A DNA stretch of 64,000 bases from CAYGVT01 sp964353355 (GTDB taxonomy: Archaea; Thermoplasmatota; DTKX01; GCA-020343715), in the NCBI GenBank assembly GCA_964353355.1, contig CAYGVT010000134.1:1-64000 (forward strand), in the 5' to 3' direction. Positions 25,251 through 32,938 of the stretch are shown piece after piece. A model generated the notes under the pieces. That model was not told the origin of the DNA. It saw nothing but the letters and a program-made list of their open reading frames with translations, and did no database searches. The position numbers and the translations under genes are program-made. Within the stretch, counting starts at the first letter, position 1. Every line of letters starts with the position of its first letter.

Positions 25251-25625
25251 TCAATCCACCTGCTGGAGGAGGCCCTTGGCCTTGGCGATGAAGCCCGCGG
25301 CGATGCCCAGGGCGCGCATGGTCTCCTCCTGGGTGAGGTTCTGCTTGGGACCCCCCCTCTCCGCGTTGCTGTAGAAGTCGATGTTCCTTGCCGTGAGGGT
25401 GAACTGCAGCTCGTCGCGCGTGCCACCTATGAGCTCCAGCGCCCGCCTCCGCCTGCCTTGATGCGTCCCCTGGTCGTGGCCGTTGACCTCCTCGAGGAGG
25501 TAGGAGACGGCCGATTCGAACGCCTGGTAGGCGAGGCCTGCGACGCCGGCGAGGTCCCCCCTCTCGAAGGAATGGCGGGCGGTCCCGAGCAGCGCCTCGG
25601 CCCTCTCCAGGTCTATTCTAGCCAT
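25251..25625 (-). CDS. HEPN domain protein lacking the RX4-6H histidine (pair 1)
   Basis: 124 residues, four-helix HEPN fold: LERAEALLGTARHSFERGDL, AGVAGLAYQAFESAVSYLLEE, then the helix around TLTARNIDFYSN. In ribonuclease-active HEPN toxins an Arg is followed 4-6 residues later by His; here the Arg of ARNIDFYSN has no His in range, so RNase activity is doubtful. Its ATG overlaps the end of the HTH-MNT gene by 13 nt. It is paralogous to the protein encoded at 26623-26997. Known HEPN/MNT pairs act as toxin and antitoxin; the altered motif makes a regulatory or structural role possible. Confidence 0.8.
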   Translation of the reverse strand: MARIDLERAEALLGTARHSFERGDLAGVAGLAYQAFESAVSYLLEEVNGHDQGTHQGRRRRALELIGGTRDELQFTLTARNIDFYSNAERGGPKQNLTQEETMRALGIAAGFIAKAKGLLQQVD

Positions 25626-26497
25626 ATGACCTCCCCCATCCCTGCAAGCCTCTCCTCGAGCGAGGAGATGCGCTCCTTGAACCGCCGCCTCGCCTTCACG
25701 TCCCTCTTGGAGACGGTCGTGCCGCTCGAGAGGACCGATTCCACCTCGGCCAGGGAGACCTCGACGATCCCCTCGAAATAGCGTCTGGCCTCCCCGATGA
25801 CCTCTCGCGAGCGCTCCAGGTTCTTCCTGCTCGCCTCCAGTCGCGAGAGGAGGTTGGCCTTGCTTATAGATTGCAGCGAGGACCGTCTCTTGAAGAGGTA
25901 ATGGTGGCCATGGAGCGAGACGCCGAAGAGGATGGCGTCGAGGGCTGCGAGGTCCGGGACGGTGTCGAACGCGGATTCGGAGTAGCCGTGCGGCTCGAGA
26001 CGGAACTCGGCGTAGTACCTCCCGACATGGTCCTCCAGCGTCGACGGGTCGTACTTGTCACCCCGCTGGATGAGACAGAGGTCGACGTCGCTCCTGGTCG
26101 TTGCGTGCCCGCGCGCATGGCTCCCGAAGAGGATGATTGCAGTGAAGAGTCCCAGGTCCATGTCCTCGAGCAGGGCCCCGAGGTGGATGCGAAGCTGGGG
26201 GTCCAATTGCTGGTAGCGGTCGTTGTTGAAGAGCTCGAACAGCGGTTCTGCCATCGGTGAGTTCGGGTCCACCCGATAGAACGCCCTGCGCCCGGAGCCC
26301 ACCTCGCGGATGATCCCCGCCTCTGCGAGGTCATGGATGCGGCGATGCACGCTGGCCCTCGAGGTCCCCAGCGTCCGTGCGATCTCGGGGACCCCCAACG
26401 AGCGATAGGGTGATGTGTAGATTGCCCTGAGGGTCCCAAGGGATGTCCTCGAGGCCAGGATGTCAGACATGTACTGTTTTTTTGACTTATGTTCCAT
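25613..26497 (-). CDS. winged-HTH plus MNT nucleotidyltransferase (pair 1)
   Basis: 294 residues. Residues 20-75 are a winged helix-turn-helix (VPEIARTLGTSRASVHRRIH, then GSGRRAFYRVD). Residues 110-215 are a minimal nucleotidyltransferase with GSHARGHATTRSDVD, the complete GSx10DxD motif; MntA-type antitoxins use it to AMPylate or oligoadenylate the HEPN toxin. A charged helical tail follows. ATG 26497 (MEHKSKKQ) was chosen over ATG 26521 because a TATA box at 26533-26540 puts the transcript start near 26511, and the paralogue's N-terminus aligns there. The HTH probably autoregulates the operon. Confidence 0.83.
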   Translation of the reverse strand: MEHKSKKQYMSDILASRTSLGTLRAIYTSPYRSLGVPEIARTLGTSRASVHRRIHDLAEAGIIREVGSGRRAFYRVDPNSPMAEPLFELFNNDRYQQLDPQLRIHLGALLEDMDLGLFTAIILFGSHARGHATTRSDVDLCLIQRGDKYDPSTLEDHVGRYYAEFRLEPHGYSESAFDTVPDLAALDAILFGVSLHGHHYLFKRRSSLQSISKANLLSRLEASRKNLERSREVIGEARRYFEGIVEVSLAEVESVLSSGTTVSKRDVKARRRFKERISSLEERLAGMGEVIWLE

Positions 26498-26532
26498 TTT
26501 AGATACATCCTGGACATGCATGGCATGCTGAG

Positions 26533-26540
26533 TATTTAAG
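26533..26540 (-). promoter_or_regulatory. TATA box of HTH-MNT/HEPN pair 1
   Basis: Minus-strand CTTAAATA preceded by GGG; predicted start near 26511, about 14 nt before the chosen ATG. Confidence 0.5.
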
Positions 26541-26622
26541 CCCTACCGGGGGGTGCGCGGAGGAGGCATCAAGATGAATGGCGTCCGTAGGCCGTGGGCG
26601 CATGGATTCCCTGAGGCGGGAC

Positions 26623-26997
26623 CTATCGTCCTCGCTCGAGCCTTGCTCTGACGCGACCCACGCTGCCCGCCGCCGTGCTGACCGCCCATCGCGCCTCGTC
26701 CGCCTCGAGCGCCACCCTCACATCGCCCACGCGGACGTTGGCGATAAACCCGATGTTGCGTGCCCGCCAGAGCCTCTTGGACACGTCCTCGGTGCAGATA
26801 CCGAGCTGGTCGGCCCGCAGCCATTGCTGCCTGTGCGTCACGCGGTCATTGCCGTTCGCGTTCTCGATGAGGCACGCGAAGGCGACATCGACTGCCTGGT
26901 ACGCAAGCCCTGCGGCCTGGTTCATCCTCCCGGTCTCCAGGAGGGCCTTTGCGGCGGCCAGGTGCTCCTCCGCCAGCCCGATGCCTATCGCACCCAT
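26623..26997 (-). CDS. HEPN domain protein lacking the RX4-6H histidine (pair 2)
   Basis: 124 residues, the same length as its paralogue at 25251-25625. Shared features are AAGLAYQAVDVAFACLIEN and ARNIGFIANVRVG, again without His after the Arg. The end (SVGRVRARLERGR) is more basic than in pair 1. The ATG overlaps the HTH-MNT stop by 13 nt, exactly as in pair 1, so the two operons arose by duplication. Loss of the His in both copies suggests it was already absent in the ancestor of the pairs. Confidence 0.78.
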   Translation of the reverse strand: MGAIGIGLAEEHLAAAKALLETGRMNQAAGLAYQAVDVAFACLIENANGNDRVTHRQQWLRADQLGICTEDVSKRLWRARNIGFIANVRVGDVRVALEADEARWAVSTAAGSVGRVRARLERGR

Positions 26998-27881
26998 ACG
27001 ACGTCCTCACCGTCCGCGAGGGCGCTCTCCATGGCCACGATGCGCTCCTCGAACCGCCCCTTTGGCCTTAGCGCCCTCTTCGGGACCATCCTTCCCTCGC
27101 GCACCAATGCCTCGAGCTCGCCCAGCATCGCCTCGAGCAGGCCCTCGAAGTACTCCTTCGACGGGCCCTTGACGAGCCCCATGCTCTCCAGGTTGCTCCT
27201 GGCGACGTCGAGTCTGCTCAGGATGGACGCCTTTTCGATGGAGCGGACGGACACCCGGCTCTGCCAAAGGTAGTTGTGGCCGTGCAGCGGAACGCCGGAG
27301 AGTATCGCGTCTAGGGCGACCAGGTCGGGGACGCTAGCGAAGAGCCTCTCCGGGTATATGTGCGGCTCGACCTGGTGCTCTATGAAGCCCCGCCGGAAGA
27401 GCGAGCTCGTGTCCTGCTCGCGCCATCGCCCTTCCTTGTGGACCAGGCACAGGTCGATGTCGCTGCGGGGGGTGGCGAGGGCATGGACCTGCGACCCGAA
27501 GAGGATGAGGCACCTTACCCGTCGCATGTCGATGGACGCGATGACCCGCTCCAGGTCCGCACGCACCGCGCTGTCCACGCTCATATAGCGCTCATGGTTG
27601 AAGGCCTCGAACAGGGGCTCTGCCAGCGGGGAGCTCGTGTTCAACCGGTAGGAGAAGCCTCGGGCGCCCCTGGATGACCGGACGAGGCCCACGCCCACGA
27701 GCGGCTCGAGCCTCCGTGTGACACTCGTCCGTGAGGTCCCCAGGGACCGTGAGATCTCCTGTATCCCCATCTCGCTGCGGGGGTATGCGAGGAAATGACG
27801 GACGAGGTGGATGGCCACCTTTGAGCCCAGGATATCCAAGGAGTTCCTCTTTCGATACTTAGCGTCACTTTTTTGATACAT
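26985..27881 (-). CDS. winged-HTH plus MNT nucleotidyltransferase (pair 2)
   Basis: 298 residues. HTH at about 37-80 (IQEISRSLGTSRTSVTRRLE), MNT domain at about 115-220 with GSQVHALATPRSDID (GSx10DxD intact), then a helical tail. Clearly paralogous to the pair 1 protein, including SPLAEPLFEAFNHERY and VPDLVALDAILSGVPLHGHNY. ATG 27881 lies 26 nt after the centre of a strong TATA box, so the transcript is leaderless. The GS loop differs from pair 1 (QVH against HAR), so substrate or partner contacts may have diverged. Confidence 0.83.
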   Translation of the reverse strand: MYQKSDAKYRKRNSLDILGSKVAIHLVRHFLAYPRSEMGIQEISRSLGTSRTSVTRRLEPLVGVGLVRSSRGARGFSYRLNTSSPLAEPLFEAFNHERYMSVDSAVRADLERVIASIDMRRVRCLILFGSQVHALATPRSDIDLCLVHKEGRWREQDTSSLFRRGFIEHQVEPHIYPERLFASVPDLVALDAILSGVPLHGHNYLWQSRVSVRSIEKASILSRLDVARSNLESMGLVKGPSKEYFEGLLEAMLGELEALVREGRMVPKRALRPKGRFEERIVAMESALADGEDVVWVR

Positions 27882-27901
27882 TGGGAGAAGGATGGACGGC
27901 C

Positions 27902-27912
27902 ATATATTTAAA
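27902..27912 (-). promoter_or_regulatory. TATA box of HTH-MNT/HEPN pair 2
   Basis: Minus-strand TTTAAATATAT preceded by GGG, centred 26 nt before ATG 27881; leaderless. Confidence 0.65.
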
Positions 27913-28044
27913 CCCTCAGGACAGGTGACCGAAAGTGGTCCTTGTGGCCACCTGACCTGATCGCGCGGTCCTCACGGTCATATGGATGAGCGTTCGGAAT
28001 CGTTGCGCCTCATTCCAACAGGCGCGGCAGTGTCGGAGCGTGCC

Positions 28045-29124
28045 TCACCACCGCATGCCCAGGGGCGGCTCCATGCCCGGCATCTCGGGCGGGGCGACGC
28101 TCTTCGGGGGCACGATGACGCGCTCGGGCTCCAGCTCCTTGGGGAACGTGCGCAGCGCCCTGAAGGCGACGCGCATGCGCTGGCCCCTGCGCAGCCCCCG
28201 CTCCACGAACTCGACCTTGGTCATGATGGCCAGCAGCGCGTCGCCGGTGTCCATGGCCAGCGTGAGCTCGATGAGCGGGCCCAGGAACACGTAGTTCGCG
28301 AGCGTGGCGTGGCCCTCGCCCTCGCCGACCCGCTCCACGAGCACGTCCTCGGGGCGGATGATGACCTCCTCCGCCGGCTCGCCCGCGTCGACGGGCATCT
28401 CGAGCACGTTGACGTTGCCCACGAACCGCGCGACGAAGCCCGTCGCGGGGTGGTCGTAGAGGTCGCGGGGGAGGCCGACCTGCTCGATGTGGCCCCCGTG
28501 CATGACGGCGATGCTGTCCCCGACCTCGAACGCCTCGTCCTGGTCGTGGGTGACGAAGACCATGGTGATGCCGAGCCTGCGCTGGAGGGCCTTGAGGTCG
28601 CGCCGCAGCCGGCGACGGATCTTGGCGTCGAGCGCGCCGAAGGGCTCGTCGAGCAGGAGCAGCCGGGGCTCGATGGCGAGCGCGCGCGCGAGCGCGACGC
28701 GCTGCTGCTCGCCGCCCGAGAGGCGGCCGGGCCTCCGGTCGGCCAGGCCCTCGAGGCCGATGAGCTTGAGCAGCTCCTTGGACCTGGCCGCGCGCTGCTC
28801 GGGGGGGACGCCGCGCATCCGCAGCCCGAACTCGATGTTCTGCCGGACGGTCATGTGGGGGAACAGAGAGTAGTGCTGGAACAGGAAGCCCACGCCCCGC
28901 CGCTCTGCGACGACGCCGTCGATGCGCGTCCCGTCCAGCCACACCTCGCCCGCCTCCTGGCGCACGAGGCCGGAGATGATGCGCAGGAGCGTGGACTTGC
29001 CGCACCCCGAGGGGCCCAGGATGGCGAGGCTGCGGCCCCGCTCGACGCTGAGGTCGACGGACTCCAGGACGCGCTTGCCCCCGAACGACATCCGGACGCC
29101 GCGGACCTCGAGGTAGGGGGGCAT
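28045..29124 (-). CDS. ABC transporter ATPase, sulfate/molybdate/tungstate type
   Basis: 359 residues. Walker A GPSGCGKST, Q-loop FLFQHYSLFPHM, signature LSGGEQQRVALARAL, Walker B LLLLDEPFGAL and the switch His in FVTHD are all intact. A C-terminal TOBE-like region follows (EEVIIRPEDVLVERV). This is the CysA/PotA/WtpC layout. It begins one base after the stop of the permease gene and is the last gene of a four-gene operon with regulator, binding protein and permease. The substrate is judged from the binding protein to be sulfate or a similar oxyanion. Confidence 0.9.
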   Translation of the reverse strand: MPPYLEVRGVRMSFGGKRVLESVDLSVERGRSLAILGPSGCGKSTLLRIISGLVRQEAGEVWLDGTRIDGVVAERRGVGFLFQHYSLFPHMTVRQNIEFGLRMRGVPPEQRAARSKELLKLIGLEGLADRRPGRLSGGEQQRVALARALAIEPRLLLLDEPFGALDAKIRRRLRRDLKALQRRLGITMVFVTHDQDEAFEVGDSIAVMHGGHIEQVGLPRDLYDHPATGFVARFVGNVNVLEMPVDAGEPAEEVIIRPEDVLVERVGEGEGHATLANYVFLGPLIELTLAMDTGDALLAIMTKVEFVERGLRRGQRMRVAFRALRTFPKELEPERVIVPPKSVAPPEMPGMEPPLGMRW

Positions 29125-29125
29125 G

Positions 29126-29953
29126 TCACCTCGCCTCCATGCGGTCCACGGCCCAGTTGAGCCCGAAGAGGATGACGAACGGCAGCACCATCAGGAGGAT
29201 GGCGACCGCCGACGCGGCCTGGTAGTCGAGGTTGACCTCGGACAGGTGGTATATCTCGAGCGGTCCCGTGCGCAGCACACCGCCCGCGAGCATGAACGTC
29301 GACCCGAACTCGCCGAGGCTTCGCGTGAACGTGAGCGCGACGCCCGCGACGACCCCGCCCCGCAGCGCGGGCAGCGTCACGTGCCACATCGTCTGCCGCC
29401 GGCTCGCGCCGAGCGTGTGCGCGGCCTCCTCCTGCGCGGGGTCGAGCTTCTCGAGCACGACCGATACCGAGCGCACCATGAACGGGAACGTGACGAAGAT
29501 GTGCGCGAGGATGATGCCGGTGACCGACGGGATGATGGCGAGGCCCCACGAGTCCGTCATCTTGCCCATGAACGCCTCGGGGCTGTAGAGCATGATGAAC
29601 GAGATGCCCACGACCGCCGTGGGGACCGCGATGGGGAGCTCTATGAGCGTGCGGAAGATGCTCCGCCCCGGGAAGTCGTGCCTCACGATGACCCACGCGA
29701 TTGTGATGCCCGTGCCCAGGTTGACGAGGGTCACGACGGTCGCGATGAGCATGCTGTTGCCAAGCGCGTTGAGCGCGTCCTTCGTCGTGATGGCGGACCA
29801 GAACTTGCCGGGCCCGTCCTCGAAGGCGAACCTGACCGTCGAGGTGAGGGGCATGAGCACGAACACGAAGAAGAGGGCGAAGGCCAGGCTGACCATGAGC
29901 CACTTGCTCATCGCGCGCAGCTCGGTGCGGCCGCCCTCGTCCTCTCCTGCCAT
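29126..29953 (-). CDS. ABC transporter permease, CysT/CysW/ModB type
   Basis: 275 residues, six predicted membrane helices, with the EAA loop EEAAHTLGASRRQTMWHVTLPAL that contacts the ATPase. A single permease gene implies a homodimer, unlike bacterial CysT/CysW pairs but like Mod/Wtp systems. The product starts with an acidic stretch (MAGEDEGG); an internal Met15 (MSKWLMV) could be the true start. It sits 15 bases downstream of the binding-protein gene. Confidence 0.87.
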   Translation of the reverse strand: MAGEDEGGRTELRAMSKWLMVSLAFALFFVFVLMPLTSTVRFAFEDGPGKFWSAITTKDALNALGNSMLIATVVTLVNLGTGITIAWVIVRHDFPGRSIFRTLIELPIAVPTAVVGISFIMLYSPEAFMGKMTDSWGLAIIPSVTGIILAHIFVTFPFMVRSVSVVLEKLDPAQEEAAHTLGASRRQTMWHVTLPALRGGVVAGVALTFTRSLGEFGSTFMLAGGVLRTGPLEIYHLSEVNLDYQAASAVAILLMVLPFVILFGLNWAVDRMEAR

Positions 29954-29968
29954 GCCAGGGCCCCCCCC

Positions 29969-31012
29969 TCACTCCCTCATCTTGGCGTAGACGTCGTCGA
30001 CGATGTCCGCCTTGGCGTTCTCCCAGCCGCCCAGGTAGTCGATGGTGAAGCCCATCGGCACGGGCAGGAACTCCGGGTGCTCCGCGTTGATGGCCTCGTC
30101 GACCGACCGGAAGCCGTAGTCCGCGAAGACGCGCTGCGCCTCGGGCGTGTAGAGGAAGTCGACGAACGCCTGCACGAGCGCCCGCTCCTTGGCGCCCACG
30201 TTCCGGTCGACGATGACGACCTTGTGCTCGGAGTAGATGGTGCTCTCGGGGTAGGAGATGTCGTAACTGCGGCCCTCCTTCCTCATGAAGAGGGCCTCGC
30301 ACTCGTAGTCGATGAGCGCGTCCCCGTAGCCGAGGTCGAACTGCGAAAGCGCGTTGCGCGCGGAGGCCTGCCAGGTGATGACGTTGTCGACGATGCCCCC
30401 GAGGACCTCCTCGGCCCGGGTGGCGTTGGGCGCGCCCTCCGAGACCGTGGTCTTCTTGAGCTCGGAGCCCCAGATGGCGAAGATGGACCACATGGCCCCG
30501 CCCGAGGTGAGCGGGTCGGGGTGGACGAGCTCGATGCTGCCCTTCGTGAGGTCGGGGAAGTCGGTGAGGCCCTTGGGGTTCCCCGGCCGCGTCATGATGA
30601 CCCATGGCGAGCGCGTGACGGTCCCGTTGTGGGGGAACGTGGTCCAGTTCGTGGTCACGAGCCCCTTCCTCTGCAGCTGCAGCGCGTCCCACTCGGTCGA
30701 GAGCACCATGACCTCGCCCTCGGCGCCCGCGACGACCTGGTTGGTGACGGTGCCCGAGCCCGCGTAGACGACCTTGAACTCGACCCTCTTGCCGGTCAGG
30801 TTCTTCCAGTAGGACTGGAACATGGGGATGATGCGCCCGTCCATGACCTCGCCCTTCACGGAGAAGCCGTAGAGGTTGATGGTGCCCTCGTCGCTCGCGC
30901 CGCCATCCCCGGAGAGGCAGCCCGGGAGGGCGGCCGTGGCCAGGAGGAGCGCGGTGGCCGCGACGGCGATGGCCGTCCGCGCGCCCTGTCCTCTTCCGCT
31001 ATTCCTTGCCAT
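29969..31012 (-). CDS. sulfate/thiosulfate-binding lipoprotein-like ABC component
   Basis: 347 residues. Signal peptide with lipobox ALPGC (Cys32), then an Asp/Gly linker. The mature part carries the sulfate-binding family signatures NLYGFSVKGEV, VVYAGSGTVTNQVVAGAEGE, MTRPGNPKGLTDFPDL and PDPLTSGGAMW. The SGG segment lies in the oxyanion site of Sbp/CysP. The protein would be tethered outside the membrane and deliver sulfate, or possibly thiosulfate or another tetrahedral anion. Its start overlaps the AbrB-like gene by 14 nt, indicating translational coupling. Confidence 0.87.
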   Translation of the reverse strand: MARNSGRGQGARTAIAVAATALLLATAALPGCLSGDGGASDEGTINLYGFSVKGEVMDGRIIPMFQSYWKNLTGKRVEFKVVYAGSGTVTNQVVAGAEGEVMVLSTEWDALQLQRKGLVTTNWTTFPHNGTVTRSPWVIMTRPGNPKGLTDFPDLTKGSIELVHPDPLTSGGAMWSIFAIWGSELKKTTVSEGAPNATRAEEVLGGIVDNVITWQASARNALSQFDLGYGDALIDYECEALFMRKEGRSYDISYPESTIYSEHKVVIVDRNVGAKERALVQAFVDFLYTPEAQRVFADYGFRSVDEAINAEHPEFLPVPMGFTIDYLGGWENAKADIVDDVYAKMRE

Positions 31013-31202
31013 CTTCCTCCCTCCTCTTCACCTTGGCCACCACCATGGTGCCGTCCGCGAAGAGCACCCACCGGATCTTGTCCCCGTCCCTGAGGTCGAA
31101 CCGGTCCACGATGGCCTTCGGCACCGTCGTGCGCCGGCGCGTGCCCCTGATGGTCAGGGACGTCTCGGTCACGAACTCCACATCCTCGAGCTCGACCTTC
31201 AT
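30999..31202 (-). CDS. AbrB/SpoVT-like swapped-hairpin regulator
   Basis: 67 residues: strand TSLTIRGTRRRTTVPKAIVD, then FDLRDGDKIRWVLFADGTMVV, the AbrB/MazE N-terminal fold. First gene of the sulfate ABC operon, overlapping the binding-protein gene. GGAGG and GGTGAT precede the ATG at 31202, and a TATA box lies at 31236-31245. The strong palindromes just upstream are good candidate sites for it or for another regulator. AbrB-like proteins of this size bind DNA as dimers; autoregulation is likely but inferred. Confidence 0.8.
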   Translation of the reverse strand: MKVELEDVEFVTETSLTIRGTRRRTTVPKAIVDRFDLRDGDKIRWVLFADGTMVVAKVKRREEDGKE

Positions 31203-31235
31203 CGCGCATCACCGTCCTCCTTACTGGGCGTTCCA

Positions 31236-31245
31236 AGTATATCAA
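31236..31245 (-). promoter_or_regulatory. TATA box of the sulfate ABC operon
   Basis: Minus-strand TTGATATACT; predicted transcript start about 31213, leaving a leader of about 11 nt before the AbrB-like ATG. Confidence 0.5.
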
Positions 31246-31291
31246 TTTGGTGCCACGCCAATGTCCATTGGCGTCAAATTGGATTGACGCC
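31243..31291. promoter_or_regulatory. nested palindromic operator upstream of the sulfate ABC operon
   Basis: Two perfect inverted repeats overlap here. ACGCCAATG and CATTGGCGT (31255-31263 and 31266-31274) are separated by two bases, and GGCGTCAA and TTGACGCC (31270-31277 and 31284-31291) by six. CAATTTG/CAAATTG flank the first. The block abuts the minus-strand TATA box on its upstream side, where an activator or repressor would sit. Confidence 0.6.
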
Positions 31292-31389
31292 ACCATGCAG
31301 TGGAGTTGTTCACCGGGGTATAGATACCCTGCACCGACCGTCGGGCGAAAGGTGTCCGGTCCGTCCTGGGGCGGTCCGGGCGCCCCGAC

Positions 31390-31412
31390 ACATATTTGAC
31401 GCGCGCCGTCAA
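31390..31412 (+). promoter_or_regulatory. archaeosortase promoter with TTGACG/CGTCAA palindrome
   Basis: TATA-like ACATATTT at 31390-31397 directs plus-strand transcription. The perfect inverted repeat TTGACG-N5-CGTCAA at 31396-31412 lies between TATA box and predicted start, a classic repressor position. The half-site TTGACG also occurs in the operator at 31270-31291. Confidence 0.5.
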
Positions 31413-31422
31413 TCCATGCGCG

Positions 31423-32490
31423 TTGCCAGACCGACCACCCGCCAAGGCCTACCTCCAGCTGCTGCTGGGATTGGTGCTCGCGTTCCAGGGCCTCGCGCTC
31501 GCCATCACCAGCCCCAAGGAGGTCACCGTCCACTGGTGGATGCGGCTCGTCGGCATCGCCATGGCCGTCGGGGGCCTGTGGTACTTGTACCGGTACCTGC
31601 CCCGCGAGGTCCTTGAGCTGCCCATGTCCGACGCCGCCAAGGAGCGGGCGGCGCACGAGCTCGTGCGGCGGCTCTCCCAGGGCGAGCGGCCCACCACGCT
31701 CGCGGAGAGGCTCACGGACAGGCTCACGCTGCAGGGCCGGCTGCTGCCCTTCCTCCCCGTCGTGGGCGCGGCCATCGTGCTGCTCGACTTGTACTGGAAC
31801 TTGGTGCTCACGGGCTCGCGCGAGTTCCTCACCTACGACTGGCTCGCCATCATGACAGGTGCGTTCCTCGTCGTCTACGACTACGTGCCCAGGGAGCTGC
31901 GTCGCGAGCGCGACTTCGCGTTCGTGTTCCTGCTGGCGCTCGCCCTCATGCTCGTCGTGCCGGTGCTGCTCGAGCGCGCGGCCGAGGGCAACGCCGCCTC
32001 GTCGGTGGGCATCTCGGCCTACTCCGAGTACCTGCTGGCCAAGCCCGTGGACGGGATGATGCGGCTCTCCGGGGTGGAGACGGAGATAGACGGCATCACC
32101 ATATCCTTCGACACCGTCAACGGCACGCGCATCAACCTGCTCATCGCGACTTCATGCTCCGGGGTCTACTCGTTCGCCATCTTCACGAGCGCGTTCCTCG
32201 CGTTCGCGGCCTCCGAGTTCCGCGAGTGGGACCGTCGGCTCAAGTGGTTCCTCGCGATAGGCATCGTCGCGGCCTACGTCGCCAACCTGCTCCGGATGTA
32301 CATCATAGTCATGGTCGGGCACCTCTACGGCTCGGACGCGCTCATGTGGGCGCACGCCAACGCTGGCTGGCTCATCTACATGGCCTGGGTGAGCGTGTTC
32401 TGGTGGATGCTGTTCCGGTGGTTCTTCGCGCGCGGCGCCGGGGAGGGGCCACGGCGGCCCGAACGGTGGGTGCCCCAGGACGCGGCCTGA
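31423..32490 (+). CDS. archaeosortase/exosortase family transpeptidase
   Basis: About 355 residues and about eight membrane helices. The catalytic triad is visible in the C-terminal half: Cys in LIATSCSGVYSF, Arg in VANLLRMYIIV, His in WAHANAGWLIY. Archaeosortases cut C-terminal sorting tails of secreted proteins and attach them to a lipid. Helices at about 12-30, 38-55 and 100-180 precede the core, making it longer than minimal exosortases. TTG 31423 lies about 29 nt after the centre of the TATA-like element, so a near-leaderless start is likely; the frame is open from TTG 31396. Candidate substrates in this window are surface proteins ending in a hydrophobic helix plus Arg cluster. It is divergent from the sulfate ABC operon. 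Confidence 0.85.
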   Translation: MPDRPPAKAYLQLLLGLVLAFQGLALAITSPKEVTVHWWMRLVGIAMAVGGLWYLYRYLPREVLELPMSDAAKERAAHELVRRLSQGERPTTLAERLTDRLTLQGRLLPFLPVVGAAIVLLDLYWNLVLTGSREFLTYDWLAIMTGAFLVVYDYVPRELRRERDFAFVFLLALALMLVVPVLLERAAEGNAASSVGISAYSEYLLAKPVDGMMRLSGVETEIDGITISFDTVNGTRINLLIATSCSGVYSFAIFTSAFLAFAASEFREWDRRLKWFLAIGIVAAYVANLLRMYIIVMVGHLYGSDALMWAHANAGWLIYMAWVSVFWWMLFRWFFARGAGEGPRRPERWVPQDAA

Positions 32491-32545
32491 GCCCGCAGGC
32501 ACAAAGGTTTAATCCGGCACGCGCATGCACGTTCCGGGGACAACC

Positions 32546-32938
32546 ATGCCATCGGCGCTCGACAGGATGCTCGCGCAGCTGGAGCAGGCGGCCAAGAACG
32601 TAGCCACGGAGATAGAGAAGAGCGGCATCGGGCCCACCGCCCGCAAGGGCGCGGCCACCTCGTTCAAGGTGATGGACGCGACTTTCGACCGCGTCGACGC
32701 CGCGCTCGCCAAGGCGACCGTGTCCGGCAAGGACCTGGCCTCCCGCGCGACGGGCGGCAACAAGGACGTGCTCAACAACGTGTGCAAGGACCTCATGCGG
32801 ACGCGCGACGACCTGCGTACCCGCAGGCGCGCGCTCACCGGCGGCAGGGTCGAGGACGAGGCGCGCAAGGCCCTCGACGGCGCGCTCGTCGAGGTGGAGA
32901 GGGCCATCGGCACCGTGCGGAAGGAGCTCGAGAAGTGA
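32546..32938 (+). CDS. small helical protein of unknown function
   Basis: 130 residues, almost entirely charged amphipathic helices (LDRMLAQLEQAAKNVATEIE, VLNNVCKDLMRTRDDLRTRR, ALVEVERAIGTVRKELEK), suggesting a helical bundle or coiled coil. No signal peptide or known motif. ATG 32546 was chosen: GGTTTAATCC about 38 nt upstream acts as TATA and GGGGA precedes the start; ATG 32525 would lie upstream of the predicted transcript start. It follows the archaeosortase gene by 55 bases but has its own promoter. Confidence 0.6.
   Translation: MPSALDRMLAQLEQAAKNVATEIEKSGIGPTARKGAATSFKVMDATFDRVDAALAKATVSGKDLASRATGGNKDVLNNVCKDLMRTRDDLRTRRRALTGGRVEDEARKALDGALVEVERAIGTVRKELEK

Noticed and set aside
26486..26494. 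T-run near the start of HTH-MNT pair 1 as a terminator
   Set aside because: It lies inside the coding sequence and corresponds to Lys codons of the N-terminus; no hairpin precedes it.
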